A stretch of 64,000 nucleotides of DNA from JABCPE02 sp963520725 (GTDB taxonomy: Bacteria > Bacteroidota > Bacteroidia > Flavobacteriales > Weeksellaceae): assembly GCA_963520725.1 (NCBI GenBank), contig CAUQSG010000001.1, forward strand, positions 55,748-119,747, written 5' to 3'. The translations under genes were made by a program, and so were the position numbers. The notes under the pieces were generated by a model that saw nothing but the letters and a program-made list of their open reading frames with translations, was not told where the DNA came from and ran no database searches. Of the stretch, positions 43,419-50,843 are shown piece by piece (position 1 is the first letter of the stretch; each line of letters begins with the position of its first letter).

Positions 43419-43953
43419 TTTTATCCATTAACACTTTTCCTTGATAAATTTTTTCATAACGAATGAGCTGTTCTCCTTTGAAATAGCCGATATAATAAGC
43501 GCGCTCTTGGCTGTGTTCTTCGGCTTCTTCTTGGGTGATTTCATCGTATAAATAAGTGGGCTGGTCGGTTGCTTTTTTATGTAAATCAGAGCAGTTGAGG
43601 AAATAGCGAACGATCACATTTTCTTTGTATAAATAGAGTTTTTGTCCATTCATAGGGATTTCAGCGAAGACTTTTTCCTGAACAATGGGTGTGATAGGAA
43701 TTTTAGGCTCAAAAGATGACTTGGCTTGGAAAAGGTATTGAGAATCAATGTTTATTTCGGAACTTTTTACTTTGAACACTTTACGCTCCCATTGGTTGCC
43801 CAATAAGAAATACTGAAAACCATCCTTTTCTCCACAATACTCATAAGTAAATAAGGATTGCAAGGGAAAAGCTTCTGTGGCTTTTCTTTCTTCTGGTGAA
43901 TTTTTGCAACAGAATAAGGCTAACAAAGAGGCTAATAAGGTCATTTTTTTCAT
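43405..43953 (-). CDS. Putative lipoprotein, last gene of the LRR cassette
   Basis: 182 residues with a lipoprotein signal (MKKMTLLASLLALFCC, Cys at 15 or 16, followed by KNSPEE). The mature domain is soluble, acidic and has no recognisable fold. Two stretches, EYCGEKDGFQYFLLGNQWERKV and ITQEEAEEHSQERAYYIGYF, look like surface-exposed beta and helix. It overlaps the upstream LRR gene by 4 nt. Its 3' end overlaps msrA by 14 nt on the other strand. It is the only exported member of the cassette. Confidence 0.8.
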   Translation of the reverse strand: MKKMTLLASLLALFCCKNSPEERKATEAFPLQSLFTYEYCGEKDGFQYFLLGNQWERKVFKVKSSEINIDSQYLFQAKSSFEPKIPITPIVQEKVFAEIPMNGQKLYLYKENVIVRYFLNCSDLHKKATDQPTYLYDEITQEEAEEHSQERAYYIGYFKGEQLIRYEKIYQGKVLMDKTISD

Positions 43954-44882
43954 TCTTTTTTACTAAATATATAAGTATCTGCTTCTTCAAAGTTAGGGTA
44001 CTGCCCTCCAAAGACTTCTCTTACTACAATTTTACCGAGGTAACGTTCTAAAGGCAAGTAGATATCCTCAGCATCTGTACAGATGAACTCTAAATAAGGC
44101 ATTTTTAGCAAAGGAGAGGCGTCTTTTATAGGGTTAAAACATATCTTTAAGTTCCGAAGGGTCTCCATACCTACCAAATCGCTAAGGTCTTCTATTTTGT
44201 TTTGCTCTAAGTTCAATTCCTCCAAGGATAGATGCTTCAAAGGGGAAAGGTCTTTTACCTCATTGTGATACAAATATAAGGTGGTGACCTTCTTAAGGGC
44301 TTTCAATGGAGATAAATCTCTGATTTGGTTCCTATCTAACTGCAAATATTCAAGATTGGGCAACCACGCCAAGGGGGATATATCGGTGATTTGGTTTCTA
44401 TCCAACCAAAGCTCAGTTAGGTTTTGTAATTTAGCGATTCCTATTAAAGAAGTGAGCTTATTGCACGATAATCTTAATTCTTTTAGCTTGGAAAGTTCGC
44501 AAAAAGGAGTTATATCACTCACGCCACTGTCATAAACCTCTACTTTTTTAAGTTTTTTGTACTTAGCAAGAGGTGTATAATCTGTTGCCTTGACATTCAA
44601 ATAGAGTTTTTGTAGCTTTTCCAAGGGTGGTAAGGATTCTAAATCGGTAATATTCTCCGATAGCAACTCTAATTCCTTTATATTGGAGAACATTTGCAAG
44701 TCGGCTAAGTCCTCCGAGTGCAAATCATCGTTATGAATGAGCATTTTGGTAATCAAAGGCGCTCCTTCTTCTTTGACCAACACCCTCCTCCCCTCTTTTA
44801 CAAGAAGGTCTTCGTGTTTCTTTTTCAGATATTGCTTTACTTTTTGCTCTATGAGCTTGCTCTTAAAGGTAATGTAACTCAT
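43950..44882 (-). CDS. Leucine-rich-repeat protein (SDS22/internalin-type repeats)
   Basis: 310 residues without signal peptide or membrane segment. After a charged start (KLIEQKVKQYLKKKHEDLLV), about nine LRRs of roughly 22 residues run from residue 60 to 260, with the pattern L..L.L..N.I.D..PL (for example LTELWLDRNQITDISPLAWL and LEYLQLDRNQIRDLSPLKAL). Such solenoids bind other proteins. There is no catalytic domain. Overlaps of 4 nt with both neighbours show translational coupling. It differs from the LRR protein at 45651, which has a different repeat type. Confidence 0.85.
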   Translation of the reverse strand: MSYITFKSKLIEQKVKQYLKKKHEDLLVKEGRRVLVKEEGAPLITKMLIHNDDLHSEDLADLQMFSNIKELELLSENITDLESLPPLEKLQKLYLNVKATDYTPLAKYKKLKKVEVYDSGVSDITPFCELSKLKELRLSCNKLTSLIGIAKLQNLTELWLDRNQITDISPLAWLPNLEYLQLDRNQIRDLSPLKALKKVTTLYLYHNEVKDLSPLKHLSLEELNLEQNKIEDLSDLVGMETLRNLKICFNPIKDASPLLKMPYLEFICTDAEDIYLPLERYLGKIVVREVFGGQYPNFEEADTYIFSKKE

Positions 44883-45328
44883 TTTGTTTTATTTAATACA
44901 TCTTCAAAATTAAGTATTTCGTATTCTTCATTCAAGTGATATTTTTCTTTGGTTTCCTCATACCAAGTGTCATGTTCTTCCTGAAAATCATTAGTATCAG
45001 AGGGGGTTCCGTCCTGCCAATACATATTTCCTTTGGCTATCTCCATTGCGTTGTGATAGGTAAGCTCGTGCGTAATGCAGAATAAAAAATTCTTAAGATT
45101 TTTAGGCGGGGTTGCAAATAGGCTATTTTGAGCTAATTTCTTAGTGGCTTCTTCCCAGCTAAGTTCGGCGTAATGTACCATATAGTGCTTGAGCCATTCG
45201 CAATAGGAATAGTGGTTGTAAATCCAATAACACTGGTTTTCTGTGTCTTCATATACGATTCCATCATACAAGCCATTTTCGTGAGGCTCGGTTCCTATCT
45301 GTGCTAATCGTTTTTGTAAGGTATTCAT
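44879..45328 (-). CDS. Cassette protein of unknown function (149 residues)
   Basis: Soluble, acidic 149-residue protein without signal peptide. It is rich in aromatic residues: CYWIYNHYSYCEWLKHYMVHYAEL, FLFCITHELTYHNAMEIAKG and MYWQDGTPSDTNDFQEEHDT. It has two Cys close to the N-terminus and several His. I recognise no family. The dense aromatic pattern and strict coupling with the LRR gene (4-nt overlaps on both sides) suggest a structured domain, possibly an immunity-type or toxin-antidote-like component, but this is inference. Confidence 0.75.
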   Translation of the reverse strand: MNTLQKRLAQIGTEPHENGLYDGIVYEDTENQCYWIYNHYSYCEWLKHYMVHYAELSWEEATKKLAQNSLFATPPKNLKNFLFCITHELTYHNAMEIAKGNMYWQDGTPSDTNDFQEEHDTWYEETKEKYHLNEEYEILNFEDVLNKTK

Positions 45329-45648
45329 TTTTTCTTAATCAAAATATCTCCTTCGTTTAAAGAAAGATTTTCAAATTCTTTCCAATATTCTCTCGCATCG
45401 GTTTCTACATCATCTACAATCCGAAAATCAGCAAAAGCCATAGAGGGCGCAGGTAGCACAATAACTTTCTCTATAGCTACGGGTTCCAAATGATAAGTAT
45501 CCAAAAGTTTTTTGAGAAATAAAAGCTGTTCCAATTCCTTTTTATAAGTTATAAGTGCTTGTTTCTCTTCTTGCAAAAGGGAAACTTCTTTAAGCTGATG
45601 AACAACTTTTTGGAGTTCTTCTTCTATAAGTTGTTTTGCTGTTTTCAT
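45325..45648 (-). CDS. Cassette protein with N-terminal coiled coil (107 residues)
   Basis: 107 residues. The first 55 form a predicted coiled coil (EEELQKVVHQLKEVSLLQEE, KELEQLLFLKKLLDTYHL), followed by a small beta-containing part (VIVLPAPSMAFADFRIVDD). It may dimerise or dock onto a partner. No family recognised. Separated from the LRR-NTF2 gene by 2 nt and overlapping the next gene by 4 nt. Confidence 0.7.
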   Translation of the reverse strand: MKTAKQLIEEELQKVVHQLKEVSLLQEEKQALITYKKELEQLLFLKKLLDTYHLEPVAIEKVIVLPAPSMAFADFRIVDDVETDAREYWKEFENLSLNEGDILIKKK

Positions 45649-45650
45649 TA

Positions 45651-46565
45651 TTACAATCCGTATTTTTTCCAGCCCCCATCGTGCCTTTGACAGTCATCTA
45701 TCTTCCACTCGCCATCTTTTCTGATGATGAGAAAACGAAACTGATTATCACGATTATTTTGGGTGTAGAGGTACATCTTATTCTTAGTTACTGTCTCGCT
45801 ATCAATGATTTGATGTGCTCCATAAGTACCTCCCTCGTTTAGTGAAAAATGAATTCCTTCAGGACGATAGCCCGCCCTGCGCTTGTCGGTACAATACTTT
45901 TGGAAGAGAGTTTTGCATTTTTCTTGTACCAAAAGCTCACCCTCTTGGGTATCATCATTCTTGGCAGCAAAAGCCTCCCACTCGGTCATTGCCGTAAAGA
46001 AATCTAAGAGTAATTGCTTTACTACGGGCAAATCATCAGTAGGGGGTACTGCTGGTTTCTTCTTGCCTGCCGTGCGTTGGGCTTGTTCAAAGGCTTTTAT
46101 CTGCTCGGCAGTGAAAGGTTTGTCAAGGTAGAAACTCACTTTGTTATAATGCGCCACTGCCATGAGTCCTTCAAAGGTAACCCGCGTTCTCTTTAGCGAA
46201 AGAGACTTCAGGCGTGGTACTTGCAAGACGATTTTTAGCGTCTCATCAGTTACGGGACAACCATCCAGCGAGATATGGTCAATAGGTTTGTCAGCAAAGT
46301 ACTTAAAGCCTTCGCCTGTAACTTGTTTATTATCTTCCAAGAAAAGAAGTTTTAGTTTGGGCAAAGTCGCCAAGTACTGTAGTGCTTCATCGGTAATATC
46401 AGTATTGATAAAGCCCATATTGACCAAAGACTTTACTTGTACGATCTGTTCAACCATCTCGTCGGTTAGGGCGACATCCTTGTAATGATTTCCCTTGCAA
46501 AAGCGCTCCTCGGTTACTTCCTTGAGCGCGGCTTCTAAAGTAATAGGGTATTTGTATGCAGCCAT
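45651..46565 (-). CDS. LRR protein with C-terminal NTF2-like immunity-type domain
   Basis: 304 residues with no signal peptide. N-terminal part (about 25-150): LRR-like repeats of the cysteine-containing/RNI style, for example VNMGFINTDITDEALQYLATL, LKLLFLEDNKQVTGEGFKYF, PVTDETLKIVLQVP. A Lys/Pro linker (AGKKKPAVPPTDD) leads to an NTF2-like domain that ends QFRFLIIRKDGEWKIDDCQ and DGGWKKYGL. That ending is familiar from NTF2-fold immunity proteins. The gene is the first of a tight five-gene unit and starts 28 nt after the terC stop. Confidence 0.8.
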   Translation of the reverse strand: MAAYKYPITLEAALKEVTEERFCKGNHYKDVALTDEMVEQIVQVKSLVNMGFINTDITDEALQYLATLPKLKLLFLEDNKQVTGEGFKYFADKPIDHISLDGCPVTDETLKIVLQVPRLKSLSLKRTRVTFEGLMAVAHYNKVSFYLDKPFTAEQIKAFEQAQRTAGKKKPAVPPTDDLPVVKQLLLDFFTAMTEWEAFAAKNDDTQEGELLVQEKCKTLFQKYCTDKRRAGYRPEGIHFSLNEGGTYGAHQIIDSETVTKNKMYLYTQNNRDNQFRFLIIRKDGEWKIDDCQRHDGGWKKYGL

Positions 46566-46583
46566 TTTTTATAAATAAGAATA

Positions 46584-46605
46584 AAAGCGGAAATTATTCC
46601 GCTTT
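46584..46605 (-). terminator. Terminator overlapping the terC stop codon
   Basis: AAAGCGGAA / TTCCGCTTT stem with the terC TAA in the loop, followed on the minus strand by a T-containing run. It separates terC from the LRR cassette downstream, though read-through is possible. Confidence 0.6.
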
Positions 46606-47376
46606 GTTTTGTTTTTCTTGTTTTGAACGAAGTTTGATGTTTAGGAATTCAACCGTTAAACTGAATGCTAAGCAAGAATAAATAATATTTTTGCTAATGT
46701 GCTGGTGGATACCTTCTGCAACGAGTAATACACCGATTACAACCAAGAAAGAAAGCGCCAGCATCTGTAAACTCGGATGAGCGTTTATAATGCTGCTCAC
46801 CTTTCCAGCGAAGAGCATCATTATTGTCATAGAGATAATTACAGCCGCAATCATAATCGCCACATTATCAACAAGTCCCACTGCCGTAAGGATAGAGTCC
46901 AAAGAGAACACCATATCCACTAAGATAATCTGCACGATAACCATCGTAATCGCCGCAGAGGCTTTGGATGTATTAGATTCTTCGTGTGCATCGCCTTGCA
47001 TTTTGTGGTGGATTTCCATCGTACTTTTCACGATAAGGAAAAGCCCTCCACAGAGTAGAATGATGTCTTTCCAGCTTAATGCTAGTGCATTCCCTGGGTT
47101 TTGTGGATCATTGAACCAATCTAATGTGAGAACAGGGTCGCTCAGCCCGATTAACCAACTGATGGTCAATAATAATCCCACACGGAAAATCATCGCAAAA
47201 AACAGCCCGATATTTCTGGCTCTATTTTGCTGATGAGCAGGGAGTTTATTGGACAAAATGGAAACGAAAATAATGTTATCCACTCCCAAAACCACCTCCA
47301 AGAAGGTCAAAGTTAATAAACTAATCCAAATCTGCGGATCCGCAAAATTTGGCATCGATAATGATAATAGTTCCAT
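46594..47376 (-). CDS. TerC-family integral membrane protein
   Basis: 260 residues with seven or eight hydrophobic helices. Seen: LLTLTFLEVVLGVDNIIFVSIL at the start with the conserved E and D/N pair, and VDMVFSLDSILTAVGLVDNVAIM in the middle, which repeats the motif (metal-coordinating Asp). The C-terminus is cytoplasmic and basic. TerC proteins are linked to tellurite resistance, manganese export and metalation of secreted proteins. Substrate not provable here. The promoter box TATATTTG lies 21 nt upstream. Confidence 0.93.
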   Translation of the reverse strand: MELLSLSMPNFADPQIWISLLTLTFLEVVLGVDNIIFVSILSNKLPAHQQNRARNIGLFFAMIFRVGLLLTISWLIGLSDPVLTLDWFNDPQNPGNALALSWKDIILLCGGLFLIVKSTMEIHHKMQGDAHEESNTSKASAAITMVIVQIILVDMVFSLDSILTAVGLVDNVAIMIAAVIISMTIMMLFAGKVSSIINAHPSLQMLALSFLVVIGVLLVAEGIHQHISKNIIYSCLAFSLTVEFLNIKLRSKQEKQNKAE

Positions 47377-47397
47377 AGATAAAAGTTAAAATATGCG

Positions 47398-47405
47398 CAA
47401 ATATA
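47398..47405 (-). promoter_or_regulatory. -7 promoter box of terC
   Basis: TATATTTG on the minus strand, 21 nt before the terC start. The LRR cassette may depend on read-through from here. Confidence 0.6.
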
Positions 47406-47466
47406 GAAAAATAAATTAGTTAAAAATACATAATATGAACAGGGTTTTGTTTTAAATCATTATCAC

Positions 47467-47474
47467 TATCTTTG
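47467..47474 (+). promoter_or_regulatory. -7 promoter box of queD, next to the start codon
   Basis: TATCTTTG ending 4 nt before the queD ATG at 47479. The true start codon is clear from the protein, so the mRNA should have essentially no leader. Confidence 0.6.
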
Positions 47475-47478
47475 CCCT

Positions 47479-47925
47479 ATGATTAGGGTAACTAAAATTT
47501 TTACTTTTGAGACGGCTCATGTCCTCTATGGATATGATGGAAAATGCAAGAATATACACGGACATTCTTACAAACTTTTTGTGACCATAAAGGGAAAACC
47601 GATAGATGATATTAACAACGAAAAGAACGGAATGGTGCTTGACTTCGGCGACCTCAAAGCCATTGTGAAAGAAGAAATCGTGGATGAATGGGACCACGGA
47701 CTGATGGTGAATGCGCTCTCTCCTCATAAGGATTTAGGGAAAGAATTGGAGCAGAAAGGACATAAAGTCATCTATTGTGATTATCAGCCTACTTGCGAAA
47801 ATATGCTCTACGAAATCGCGGATAAAATCAAAAAAAGACTGCCAAGCCAAGTGCAGCTCGTATATCTAAAACTCCACGAAACCGAAAACTCCTACGGAGA
47901 ATGGTTTGCGGAGGATAATGAATAA
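47479..47925 (+). CDS. queD: 6-carboxy-5,6,7,8-tetrahydropterin synthase
   Basis: Second enzyme of queuosine biosynthesis, converting 7,8-dihydroneopterin triphosphate to 6-carboxytetrahydropterin, the substrate of QueE. The 148 residues have zinc-binding His in FTFETAHVL and NIHGHSY, the catalytic Cys in GKCKNIHGH, MVLDFGDLK, the DHGLMVN region and the C-terminal LHETENSYGEW with the catalytic Glu. The start MIRVTKIFTFE is typical. queE is at 19245, so the pathway is split in this genome. Confidence 0.94.
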   Translation: MIRVTKIFTFETAHVLYGYDGKCKNIHGHSYKLFVTIKGKPIDDINNEKNGMVLDFGDLKAIVKEEIVDEWDHGLMVNALSPHKDLGKELEQKGHKVIYCDYQPTCENMLYEIADKIKKRLPSQVQLVYLKLHETENSYGEWFAEDNE

Positions 47926-47934
47926 TTAGATAAA

Positions 47935-48249
47935 ATGAATACAAAACAAGAAGCTGAAAAACTTTTCCCAAATTGGAAAGCTACTCCATGTGTTACAGGT
48001 AGAATAGCCAAGGAAGAGGACGTGAAAAATGAAAATGCAGTTTTTGTGATTGAAAATACCGATGTAGAATTTCATAAAGCATATGACATGAAACTGCCCA
48101 AACTTGCTAAAATGCATAGTGATGAAGGTTCTGAATTTGTAGTAGTTATACAGGTAGAAGAATGTGTACAAGGAGTTATTGTAGGTTATAAGAATGCCGA
48201 TGGAAGATTTGGGGCAGGACTGTTCCATGAATTTGAGTTTTTAGAATAG
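47935..48249 (+). CDS. Small soluble protein of unknown function
   Basis: 104 residues, acidic, no signal peptide. It begins NTKQEAEKLFPNWKATPCVTG and ends RFGAGLFHEFEFLE. The alternating beta pattern (NAVFVIENTDVEFHKAY, EFVVVIQVEEC) suggests a small alpha/beta fold. No family recognised. It is inserted between queD (9 nt) and the LpxH-like gene (10 nt) on the same strand, so it is probably co-transcribed with them. Confidence 0.75.
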   Translation: MNTKQEAEKLFPNWKATPCVTGRIAKEEDVKNENAVFVIENTDVEFHKAYDMKLPKLAKMHSDEGSEFVVVIQVEECVQGVIVGYKNADGRFGAGLFHEFEFLE

Positions 48250-48259
48250 AAAATACATC

Positions 48260-49027
48260 ATGCTAAAGATAAATTTAGAAAATTATAAGAAAATTTATTT
48301 CGCATCAGACCAGCATTTCGGGGCGCCTACACCTGCCGAGAGCAAACCTCGGGAGGAGCGTTTCGTGCAGTGGCTGGATGAGATAAAGCATGACTGTCAG
48401 GTGCTTTTCCTGATGGGAGATTTATTCGATTTTTGGCACGAGTGGGACTATGTAGTTCCCAAGGGTTTTGTGCGTGTTTTAGGGAAAATCGCTGAACTGA
48501 AAGACAGTGGGATAGACATTTATTTTTTCGTGGGAAACCATGATTTGTGGATGAAAGATTATTTCCAAAAAGAGCTGGGAATTCCTGTTTTTTTTGAGAA
48601 ACAATATTTTGAGATTGATGGGAAAAAATTTCTCCTCGCTCATGGTGATGGCCTAGGACCAGGGGACAAAGGATACAAAAGAATGAAAAAAGTTTTTACC
48701 AATCCTGTCTCTCGCTGGCTTTTCAAGTGGCTTCACCCTGATATCGCGATGAGGCTGGCGATATATCTTTCCACGAAAAACAAACTGATTTCAGGAGAGG
48801 AAGACAAGCAGTTTTTGGGCGAAGACAAGGAATTTTTGATTCTTTATGCAAAAGAAAAACTGAAAACAGAAAAGATAGATTATTTCGTTTTTGGGCATCG
48901 CCACCTGCCGATGGTTTTGGATTTGGATAAAACAGGTTCGCTCTACATCAACCTTGGCGACTGGATTTCTTATTTCACTTATGGTGTTTTTGATGGGCAG
49001 AAATTTGATTTGCTGGAATATAAATAA
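48260..49027 (+). CDS. lpxH: LpxH-like UDP-2,3-diacylglucosamine diphosphatase
   Basis: Calcineurin-type metallophosphoesterase of 255 residues. Seen: YFASDQHFGAP (D-x-H), LFLMGDLFDFWHEW (GD), FVGNHDLWM (GNH), LLAHGDGLGPGDKGYKRM and VFGHRHLPM (GHxH), which supply both metal sites. LpxH hydrolyses UDP-2,3-diacylglucosamine to lipid X in lipid A synthesis. The DLFDFW and GPGDKGYKRMKKVF segments fit LpxH-type enzymes rather than generic phosphatases. The LuxE-like gene follows 8 nt later. Confidence 0.85.
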   Translation: MLKINLENYKKIYFASDQHFGAPTPAESKPREERFVQWLDEIKHDCQVLFLMGDLFDFWHEWDYVVPKGFVRVLGKIAELKDSGIDIYFFVGNHDLWMKDYFQKELGIPVFFEKQYFEIDGKKFLLAHGDGLGPGDKGYKRMKKVFTNPVSRWLFKWLHPDIAMRLAIYLSTKNKLISGEEDKQFLGEDKEFLILYAKEKLKTEKIDYFVFGHRHLPMVLDLDKTGSLYINLGDWISYFTYGVFDGQKFDLLEYK

Positions 49028-49035
49028 ATGGACAA

Positions 49036-50022
49036 ATGAAAGGAATTTTTGATATAAAAACGGAGCAGGATTTTAGGGAAAAATGTTTGGAAACTTTTCG
49101 CTATCAGTATGAAAATGTGGAGGTTTATAGAAAATTTGTTGATTTCTTAAATATCAATCCAGACCAAATCACTCAGATTTCTGAGATTCCTTTTCTGCCG
49201 ATAGAAATGTTCAAAAACCACACTATTTTAGATAAAAATAAAGAAAAGGAAAACTATTTCCAATCATCTGGAACGACTAATATTCAGACGCTTTCTAAAC
49301 ATTGGATAGCGGATTTTGGTTTGTATGAAGAGAGTATTTACAAGAGTTTTGAGCAGTTCATCGGAAAACCAGAAGATTTCGTGTTTTTAGGATTGTTGCC
49401 AAGTTATTTAGAACGCCAAAATTCATCGCTAATCTATATGGTAGACTTTTTGATGAAAAAATCTGGTCATCAGGAAAATGGCTATTTCTTGTATAATCAC
49501 AAGGAACTTCTTGACCTTCTCAAAAAACTGAATAATAAGAAAATCATTCTCTTTGGGGTTAGTTTTGCGTTGTTGGATTTTGCAGATTTTTGTAAAGAAA
49601 ACGAAGGTTTTGATTTGGCTAAAAATCCAGGCCTGATTATCATAGAAACGGGCGGAATGAAAGGCAGAAAAGAAGAAATGACCAAAGATGAGCTTTTGGA
49701 AATATTGAAAACCAGTTTCCAAACCGAAAAAATCTACTCCGAATATTCCATGACGGAACTTCTTTCGCAGGCGTATTCTCTGGGGAATAATGAGTATCTG
49801 TGTCCAGCATGGATGCGTATTTTGGTTCGTAATACAGAAGACCCATTTTCCTATATGGAAGAGGGCAGGACTGGGGCAATCAATATTATAGACTTGGCGA
49901 ATAAACATTCGTGCAGTTTTATCGCAACACAAGATTTAGGGAAAATTCACAATGGAAAATTCCAAGTTTTGGGAAGAATAGACCATTCTGATATCAGAGG
50001 ATGCAGCCTTTTGGTAAGTTAA
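49036..50022 (+). CDS. LuxE/PaaK-type acyl-protein synthetase-like adenylase
   Basis: 328 residues of the ANL-related LuxE family that activates fatty acids with ATP. Seen: YFQSSGTTNIQTLSKHW, the P-loop-like SSGTT motif, ILFGVSFALLDFADF, IIIETGGMKGRKEEM, and SEYSMTELLSQAYSLG with TELLSQ as the adenylate-binding motif. FIATQDLGKI follows. In Flavobacteria these genes often sit beside lipid A genes and may feed acyl groups. The acyl acceptor is not known. It ends in a terminator shared with the convergent zinc-ribbon gene. Confidence 0.85.
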   Translation: MKGIFDIKTEQDFREKCLETFRYQYENVEVYRKFVDFLNINPDQITQISEIPFLPIEMFKNHTILDKNKEKENYFQSSGTTNIQTLSKHWIADFGLYEESIYKSFEQFIGKPEDFVFLGLLPSYLERQNSSLIYMVDFLMKKSGHQENGYFLYNHKELLDLLKKLNNKKIILFGVSFALLDFADFCKENEGFDLAKNPGLIIIETGGMKGRKEEMTKDELLEILKTSFQTEKIYSEYSMTELLSQAYSLGNNEYLCPAWMRILVRNTEDPFSYMEEGRTGAINIIDLANKHSCSFIATQDLGKIHNGKFQVLGRIDHSDIRGCSLLVS

Positions 50023-50030
50023 AAAATAAA

Positions 50031-50058
50031 AAAAACCGAGATAAATTCTCGGTTTTTT
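50031..50058. terminator. Bidirectional terminator between LuxE-like and zinc-ribbon-like genes
   Basis: AAAAACCGAGA / TTCTCGGTTTTT, a perfect 11-bp stem with a 2-3-nt loop and flanking A and T runs between convergent genes. Confidence 0.9.
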
Positions 50059-50060
50059 AT

Positions 50061-50840
50061 TTAGAATCTGATGATTTCTTCCATTTTAGCATTTTCCTCG
50101 CTTACGAGTTCATCATCTACTAGGATTTTTCCACTGTGTTCATCGATGATAATTTTCTTTCTCTGTGCGATTTCTACTAATTTCTGTGCAGGAATTGTGA
50201 AGTACGAACCTTTCGGTGCACCTCTTTCTATACCTACCACAGCAAGACCGTTAGCAGAGTTGTTTCTGATTCTTCTGTAAGAAGAAAGCAGTCTTTCATC
50301 GATTAGAGCTGCGAATTCCTCAGATTTTTTCACTAAAAATTCTTCCTCTTTTTGAGTTTCTGTAATTAGTGAGTTTAGCTCAGATTTTTTGAAGTTTAGG
50401 TGAGATTCCAGCTCTTCTATTTTTTCTTTGTTTTGAGAAAGAACCTCATTTTTTTGTGAGATTTTAGCTTCGAATTCTCTTATTTTTTTCTCAGCCAGCT
50501 GGATTTCTAATTCCTGAAACTCCATTTCTTTGGACAAAGCTTCAAATTCTTTATTATTTTTTACATTATCCTGCTGAGTTTTATATTTTTCAATCAAAGT
50601 TTGAGAATGATTGATCACCTCTTTTTTAGTGCTGATTTCCTTGTTGAAATCTTCAATTTCCGTTTCTAACTTCGAAATTCTTTTATTAAGACCTTCGATT
50701 TCGTTTTCCAAATCCTCCACTTCTATCGGCAGTTCGCCTCTGGTACTGCGGATTTCATCTAACCTAGAATCGATATATTGCAGGTCATAAAGGGTTCTTA
50801 GTTTTTCTTCAACAGAGATTTCTATATTTTTCTTAGCCAT
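50061..50840 (-). CDS. Coiled-coil protein with a zinc-ribbon-type C-terminus lacking its cysteines
   Basis: 259 residues. Long coiled coil (about 40-190), then a tail that aligns with the C4 zinc ribbon (DUF164/CdsZ-type). The usual GACxGCxxxLPPQ is GAPKGSYFTIPAQ here, and the second CxxCGRIL is DEHSGKILVD. All four ligand Cys positions are changed (to Pro, Ser, Asp and Ser), so zinc binding is unlikely, although the fold may be kept. In the family the protein is often called a nucleic acid-binding protein. It is coupled to Nif3 with a 3-nt gap, a conserved pair in the phylum. Confidence 0.85.
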   Translation of the reverse strand: MAKKNIEISVEEKLRTLYDLQYIDSRLDEIRSTRGELPIEVEDLENEIEGLNKRISKLETEIEDFNKEISTKKEVINHSQTLIEKYKTQQDNVKNNKEFEALSKEMEFQELEIQLAEKKIREFEAKISQKNEVLSQNKEKIEELESHLNFKKSELNSLITETQKEEEFLVKKSEEFAALIDERLLSSYRRIRNNSANGLAVVGIERGAPKGSYFTIPAQKLVEIAQRKKIIIDEHSGKILVDDELVSEENAKMEEIIRF

Positions 50841-50843
50841 AAC

